From Candidatus Bipolaricaulis sp. (GTDB lineage: Bacteria > Bipolaricaulota > Bipolaricaulia > Bipolaricaulales > Bipolaricaulaceae), in contig JAGUVP010000076.1 of assembly GCA_020062805.1 (NCBI GenBank), forward strand, positions 1-8,911: DNA of 8,911 nt, read 5' to 3'. The notes beneath the pieces are model-generated. The model searched no databases. It saw only the letters and a list, made by a program, of their open reading frames with translations, and had not been told where the DNA came from. Shown here piece by piece: positions 5,326 to 8,911 of the stretch. Both the position numbers and the translations under genes were made by a program. The first letter of the stretch is position 1. Every line of letters begins with the position of its first letter.

Positions 5326-5579
5326 CCTCGGCTTGGGTGATCGCCTCGTCCAGCGAGACCGCACGACCCGTGGCCACGTCGGCAACCGCCTCGTCGAGCT
5401 CCCTACGCAGGGTGGGCGCGTGGAGCATCACAAGGGCGTCCAGATCCGCCGCGCTCAGACCGCGGATCACAGCCCACCGGCTTCCCGTTGCGGGTGACGA
5501 ACACGGGCTTCGCGCTTGTCACAGCCCGCAGGATCTGCGAAGTACGGTCGTGTAGCTCCTTGGCTGTCACAAAGGTCAT
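5303..5579 (-). pseudogene. Phd/YefM-family antitoxin, disrupted by a one-base insertion
   Basis: From ATG 5579-5577 the product begins TFVTAKELHDRTSQILRAV and continues with PVFVTRNGKPV, a clear Phd/YefM DNA-binding domain. At 5475-5473 (minus strand GGG in CCGGTGGGCTGTGATC) one extra G shifts the frame, and the protein as written ends at a stop after ~57 residues. Removing one G gives GKPVAVIRGLSAADLDALVM, then a long helix LRRELDEAVADVATGRAVSLDEAI, ending RPVHL at TAG 5305-5303. The repaired protein is 91 aa. Both the conserved GKPVAVI context and the full-length second half support the repair. It precedes and overlaps the RelE/ParE-like toxin, the normal order for such pairs. Either a real loss of function or a base-calling error would explain it. 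Confidence 0.78.
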
Positions 5580-5689
5580 TGACACCACATCCTCGCTGCG
5601 ATCATCGCGCTGAGCATCGGGAGCGCCGACCGTCGAGCGTGACGACCCTCTCGGGAGGATCCGGCGCTTGGTCCGGGTGTGGAAGTTCC

Positions 5690-5718
5690 TTGACAGATCA
5701 GCCGGGGCATCATATCAT
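5690..5718 (+). promoter_or_regulatory. Strong promoter of the TetR-ABC permease operon
   Basis: A perfect TTGACA (5690-5695), a 17-nt spacer, and TATCAT (5713-5718, 5 of 6 to consensus). This is the best σ70-type promoter in the window. Transcription should begin near 5725, immediately before the palindromic operator. Confidence 0.75.
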
Positions 5719-5725
5719 GAAGTTG

Positions 5726-5758
5726 TGACCAATATAGACATTATGGTCAGATGGTCAG
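5726..5758. promoter_or_regulatory. Operator-like inverted repeat, probably the TetR autoregulatory site
   Basis: TGACCAATA (5726-5734), a 6-nt centre, then TTATGGTCA (5741-5749) form a 24-bp imperfect palindrome at about +1 to +25 of the promoter. The right arm ATGGTCAG (5743-5750) is repeated at once at 5751-5758, adding a third half-site close to the repressor start codon. Position, length and symmetry fit a TetR-family dimer site. The left arm also resembles the operator of the PIN toxin-antitoxin operon at 3261-3277. Confidence 0.55.
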
Positions 5759-5762
5759 AGCC

Positions 5763-6386
5763 ATGCCACGAGCATTGACGGAAACGGAGCGAGAGACGAT
5801 CCGGGCCCGGCTGGTCGAAGTCGGGCGGGAGCTCTTCGCCCGCTACGGGTTGAAGAAGACCACGGTGGAGGAACTGGCCCATGCGGCAGGCGTCGCCAAA
5901 GGAACCTTCTACCTTATTTTCCCCTCCAAGGAGACCCTCTACGGCCAGGTCCTTTTTCAGGAGATCACCCGCATGACCGCAAGGCTTGTGGAGCGCTCAT
6001 TCCAAGCCACGGACGACATGCGGGAGGCCTTGGTCCGGTTTCAGGAGGAGGTGGTGGCACTCATCGAGAACGATGAGATCGTGCGTGCGCTCGCCGCGGA
6101 CCCTCGCGAACTCGCCCACTTCCTGGCGGGACATCCGGACCTGCAAGAGTACCAGGCTCGCGCCATGGAGGCGTTGTCCCCACTGTTCGGGAGGATCCAG
6201 AAGGCTCAACAGGCAGAAGAGATCATCGAGGGGGACGTAGCGGAGATCTTCGCCGTCCTCGGGATCATCAAGTTCCTCCCTCTCTACAAGAAACACATCG
6301 CTCCCGACCTCTATCCCCGCCTGGTGCGGCGGATGAGCCAGGTCATCGCCGATGGGCTGACCTGCCCGGCGCGGGGGAAGGAATGA
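5763..6386 (+). CDS. TetR/AcrR-family transcriptional repressor
   Basis: A 207-aa DNA-binding regulator. The N-terminal TetR helix-turn-helix domain is plain: ARLVEVGRELFARYG, then KKTTVEELAHAAGVAKGTFY and FPSKETLYGQVLF (about residues 14-65). The rest is a helical ligand-binding and dimerisation domain without recognisable ligand residues. I prefer ATG 5763 (MPRALTETERETIR) because relatives commonly begin MPRA/MPKA right before this helix. ATG 5751 would add four residues but lies inside the operator repeats. Neither start has a good SD. It is the first gene of the operon; its stop overlaps the permease start as ATGA. It most likely represses this operon through the palindrome at 5726-5749 and is released when a membrane-active or hydrophobic ligand binds, by analogy with other TetR-efflux pairs. 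Confidence 0.92.
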   Translation: MPRALTETERETIRARLVEVGRELFARYGLKKTTVEELAHAAGVAKGTFYLIFPSKETLYGQVLFQEITRMTARLVERSFQATDDMREALVRFQEEVVALIENDEIVRALAADPRELAHFLAGHPDLQEYQARAMEALSPLFGRIQKAQQAEEIIEGDVAEIFAVLGIIKFLPLYKKHIAPDLYPRLVRRMSQVIADGLTCPARGKE

Positions 6387-7603
6387 CGGGCATGGTCCGC
6401 ATGGCGTGGCGGAACCTGTGGCGGCACCCCCAGCGGACGCTCCTCATGACGGGGATCGTCGCGTTCGGGAGTCTCGTGATCCTCATCCTGTTCGGAATCA
6501 CCGACGGATTCGTCGGCTCGATGATCGCGGCGCAGGTCGCGGAGAACCAGGGAAGCTTCCAGGTACGGACTGCTGCGTACGCCGATGACCCGGTCCTGGA
6601 GAACGCCCTCTCTCCCGAGCAACTCACGGTAGCCCAGGCAGCGCTGACGGGGATGCGACTCGCGGGGATCGCGCCGCGCCTCGAAGTGGGGGCGATGCTG
6701 CGAAGCGCCTACGGAACCGACGGGGTCGCCCTGCGGGGCGTTGACCCGATCGCCGAGAAGTCGGTGACGCACCTTGACGAGATGATCGCCGACGGTCGGT
6801 ACCTCACGGGAAGCGGGGAGATCCTCCTCTCCGCCGTGCTGGCCGAGGAACTCGATGTGCGGATTGGAGAACGAATCGTCGTCGTGGTGAGCGGAAGCGC
6901 GGGGGTGAAGTCGCAGGCGTTCGTGACGGTCGGCCTGTTCCGCCCGACGATCGTCGAGATGGAACGGGTAGCGATCGCGCCGCTCGACACTCTGAGGAAG
7001 CTGACGGGGATCGAGGGCGCGACGACGCTTGCGGTCAGTCTGCCAGGAGGAACGGCGGCCGACCGCGCGGTCGCGGAAGCGCGTCGGCTCCTTGCTGCTC
7101 ACCCCGACATCGCGGTCGCCGACTACTTCGACCTCAACCCGCTGGCGCGGGTGATGATCTCCGGTTCGACGATCAAGCTGATCCCGTTCGTGATCATGAT
7201 CAGCCTCCTCGCCGGGTTTGGGGTGGCCAACACCACGTTCTACTCAGTGCTAGAGCGCACGCGAGAGTTTGGAGTGATGACGGCGGTCGGGATGAGCCGG
7301 AAGACCCTCGCCGGGGTTGTGCTCCTGGAGTCAGCGCTCGTTGGGGCGATGGGGTTCCTCGTCGGGGGAGGGATTGGGTATGCGGCGCTCCTGTACCTCG
7401 GCAGAGACGGGATAGATTTCTCGTCGTTCGTGCGTGACGTGGGCGGGTCGCTGGGAATGCCAACGGTGATTTACGCGGCGACATCAGGCTGGTACTGGGT
7501 CGCGGCGTTCAGCGTGGTCGTGTTCACGGTAATCGCCGCTGCGTGGTACCCGGCGCGGCGGGCGAACCAACTGGAACCGGTGACCGCAATCCGCGAGGGA
7601 TAA
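6383..7603 (+). CDS. ABC transporter permease, FtsX/LolC-MacB type
   Basis: Inner-membrane permease of 406 aa with the MacB/LolC layout. An N-terminal cytoplasmic amphipathic segment (MAWRNLWRHPQRT) precedes TM1 (~20-41), a large periplasmic domain (~45-260), and three more membrane segments (~263-290, ~308-338, ~369-390). The FtsX-type motifs are clear: YSVLERTREFGVMTAVGMSR after TM2 and the terminal YPARRANQLEPVTAIREG. These transporters use ATP hydrolysis by a separate subunit to drive mechanical movement of the periplasmic domain and export lipoproteins, lipids or drugs. ATG 6383 overlaps the TetR stop. ATG 6392 has better spacing (9 nt) to the AAGGA SD at 6378-6382 and may be the true start. 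No ATPase is encoded in this gene, so the partner must lie elsewhere, probably beyond the right edge. Confidence 0.92.
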   Translation: MTGMVRMAWRNLWRHPQRTLLMTGIVAFGSLVILILFGITDGFVGSMIAAQVAENQGSFQVRTAAYADDPVLENALSPEQLTVAQAALTGMRLAGIAPRLEVGAMLRSAYGTDGVALRGVDPIAEKSVTHLDEMIADGRYLTGSGEILLSAVLAEELDVRIGERIVVVVSGSAGVKSQAFVTVGLFRPTIVEMERVAIAPLDTLRKLTGIEGATTLAVSLPGGTAADRAVAEARRLLAAHPDIAVADYFDLNPLARVMISGSTIKLIPFVIMISLLAGFGVANTTFYSVLERTREFGVMTAVGMSRKTLAGVVLLESALVGAMGFLVGGGIGYAALLYLGRDGIDFSSFVRDVGGSLGMPTVIYAATSGWYWVAAFSVVVFTVIAAAWYPARRANQLEPVTAIREG

Positions 7604-7614
7604 AGGAGAGAACG

Positions 7615-8367
7615 ATGCGCCGAGTTCGAGCATTCCTTGTGGTCTTCGTCGTTGTCGCGAGCGTTGCCGTGGCGTCGGCCGCGGACGGCATGTTCGATGC
7701 TGCCGCAATCCTGGTGCAGGTGCGTGCGGGCTGGCAGGGCGAGAGCTTCCACGCGATGGTCGAGCTTGAGATCACGCTCTCGGGGGCGACAGAGCGCTAC
7801 CGAATGGAGGTGTGGACGCTCGGCGAAGACCGGACCCTCGTCCGCATTCACGAGCCGGTGGCCGATGCGGGATCGGGGTACCTCCAGGTGGGCGATGACC
7901 TGTGGTACTACAGCCCAGTGATCGGGCTCGCGATCTCTCTGCCCGCGATGGGGTTGACGCAAGCGCTGTTTGGCGCAGGGCCGTCGCTCGACGACCTCTC
8001 CCAAGGGACGCTGTCCCGCGACTACGATGCTCGAGCGGAAACGATCACGGGCCCGACCGGCGAACCACTGTACTTGCTCACGCTCGTCCCGCGGCCAGAC
8101 GCGCCGGTCGTCTACGGAAAGCTCGAGGTCACGGTGACGACGGACTACGTGCCCTTGGAGATCGTGTACTACGACCAACGGGGTGGCGTCATCCGCACGG
8201 CGACGTTCGGCGAGTCGGTCCGCGTCGGGGAGGTTCTGTTCCCCACAGAGGTCGTGGTTGTGGACGCGAACGGCGACCGGGCCGTCCAACGGATCCTTGA
8301 CCCGGAGTTCAACATCGGGCTCGATGCGACGTTCTTCACCGTCGAGCGGCTAGAGGCGGGCGAATGA
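7615..8367 (+). CDS. LolA-like outer-membrane lipoprotein-sorting protein, secreted
   Basis: A 250-aa periplasmic protein. ATG 7615 follows a good SD (AAGGAG, 7603-7608) and begins a standard signal peptide: MRRVR, hydrophobic FLVVFVVVASVAV, and ASA/AD cleavage near residue 22. The mature part fits the LolA/LolB-like half-barrel fold in the 'outer membrane lipoprotein-sorting protein' group. Landmarks are YRMEVWTLGEDRTLVRIHEP, GDDLWYYSPVIGLAISLP, then the SLDDLSQGTLSRDYDA segment, and a final barrel with VPLEIVYYDQRGGVIRTA. There is no Cys after the signal sequence, so it is soluble, not a lipoprotein. In such operons it probably binds the lipid or lipoprotein released by the permeases and carries it across the periplasm. 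The gene sits between two permeases: a 14-nt non-overlap gap on the left and an ATGA overlap on the right. Confidence 0.88.
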   Translation: MRRVRAFLVVFVVVASVAVASAADGMFDAAAILVQVRAGWQGESFHAMVELEITLSGATERYRMEVWTLGEDRTLVRIHEPVADAGSGYLQVGDDLWYYSPVIGLAISLPAMGLTQALFGAGPSLDDLSQGTLSRDYDARAETITGPTGEPLYLLTLVPRPDAPVVYGKLEVTVTTDYVPLEIVYYDQRGGVIRTATFGESVRVGEVLFPTEVVVVDANGDRAVQRILDPEFNIGLDATFFTVERLEAGE

Positions 8368-8911
8368 AGGTCGCGCTGCGGCATCTGGTGCGAAACCGGC
8401 GCCGAACGCTCCTTACGTTGCTCGCGGTGCTGATCCCGGTGTACTTCCTCGTGTTCATGTTCGGGTTCGCGAACGCGAACCTGCGGGACATGTTCGAGAC
8501 AGCGACCCGGTTCGACACGGGGCACGCCCAGATCCGTGCCGTGCCGACGAAGGCGACCGGATCAGCGATCCCGTTGATGCGCGATCCGTCCAATGCGCTG
8601 GCGGCGCTTGCGGAGGTTAAGGGGATCGAGTGGTGGACGGTGCGGCTCGATCTGCCGGCGATGGCGAGCGTCGGGGAGCGATCGCGGACGATCTACGTGC
8701 GAGGCATCGTGCCCGAGGAAGTCGATCCGGTCAGTGGGCTTGCCGATCGGATCGTCGCCGGGGAGTCCCTCGCGACCGGCACGGGCGGGGTCGTGGTTGG
8801 CGAGGAGCTCGCCCTGCTTCTGAAGCTGGAGGTTGGAGACGAGATCGTCCTCCTCGGCGCACACCCGGAGGCGGCGTTGGGCGCGCTCCGGGCGCCGGTG
8901 GTGGGGGTGTA
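8364..8911 (+). CDS. Second ABC transporter permease, FtsX/LolC-MacB type, 5' part
   Basis: Open from ATG 8364, which overlaps the LolA-like stop as ATGA, to the window edge: 182 codons, incomplete at the 3' end. It starts MKVALRHLVRNRRRTLL, the positively charged cytoplasmic segment typical of the family, then TM1 (about residues 14-36, TLLAVLIPVYFLVFMFGF). A MacB-like periplasmic domain follows. Its RTIYVRGIVPEEVDP, then VVVGEELALLLKLEVGDEIVLLG, match in order the upstream permease's GVALRGVDPIAEK and ILLSAVLAEELDVRIGERIVVV. The two permeases are therefore diverged paralogues and probably form a heterodimer, as LolC and LolE do. The remaining membrane segments and any ATPase should lie past the edge. 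Confidence 0.9.
   Translation, partial: MKVALRHLVRNRRRTLLTLLAVLIPVYFLVFMFGFANANLRDMFETATRFDTGHAQIRAVPTKATGSAIPLMRDPSNALAALAEVKGIEWWTVRLDLPAMASVGERSRTIYVRGIVPEEVDPVSGLADRIVAGESLATGTGGVVVGEELALLLKLEVGDEIVLLGAHPEAALGALRAPVVGV

Noticed and set aside
6311..7102. Long minus-strand open frame (263 codons) opposite the first permease
   Set aside because: Composition is Arg/Asp/His-heavy and repeats the pattern expected from the antisense of a GC-rich gene; the plus-strand permease has clear family motifs.
7471..8289. Long minus-strand open frame (272 codons) opposite the LolA-like gene
   Set aside because: Same reason: a shadow of a GC-rich coding strand, with no signal or motif, while the plus strand has an SD, signal peptide and family features.

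Overview
The window is GC-rich, gene-dense bacterial DNA with short intergenic gaps. A β-barrel-like protein ending in Phe, a periplasmic LolA-fold protein and two LolC/LolE-type permeases point to a diderm (outer-membrane) bacterium. The mix of genes would suit an uncultured GC-rich lineage such as Bipolaricaulota/Acetothermia, but that placement is a weak guess. No phylogenetic marker settles it.

Layout. 3-296 (+) is the C-terminal end of a molybdenum hydroxylase (xanthine dehydrogenase/aldehyde oxidase large subunit). 308-1009 (+) is a secreted, probably outer-membrane β-barrel protein. 1060-2271 (-) is a complete RhlE-type DEAD-box RNA helicase with a GTG start and a strong Shine-Dalgarno (SD) sequence. 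2539-3260 (-) is an intact Phd/YefM-PIN(VapC) toxin-antitoxin pair whose promoter lies inside a palindrome. 3444-3896 (-) is ribonuclease HI. It is divergently transcribed from 3974-4924 (+), a TPR-like plus α/β-hydrolase fusion. 5047-5579 (-) is a second toxin-antitoxin locus (Phd/YefM antitoxin plus RelE/ParE toxin). It is broken by three single-base indels in short homopolymer runs; undoing them restores both proteins completely.

From 5690 to the right edge is one operon: a consensus-like promoter, a palindromic operator, a TetR repressor, an FtsX/LolC-type ABC permease, a LolA-like secreted protein, and a second permease cut by the edge. The genes overlap or nearly touch (ATGA overlaps at 6383 and 8364; a 14-nt gap at 7603/7615 carrying an SD). 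This reads as a self-regulated export system moving lipid, lipoprotein or a hydrophobic compound across the envelope. An ATPase gene is expected beyond 8911.

The points most worth a second look are the indel pattern in the second TA locus, the similar operator-like motifs at 3261-3277 and 5725-5749, several promoters placed so that transcripts would start at or next to the start codon, and the permease/LolA-like/permease arrangement. I see no RNA genes, CRISPR arrays, insertion sequences or prophage genes.
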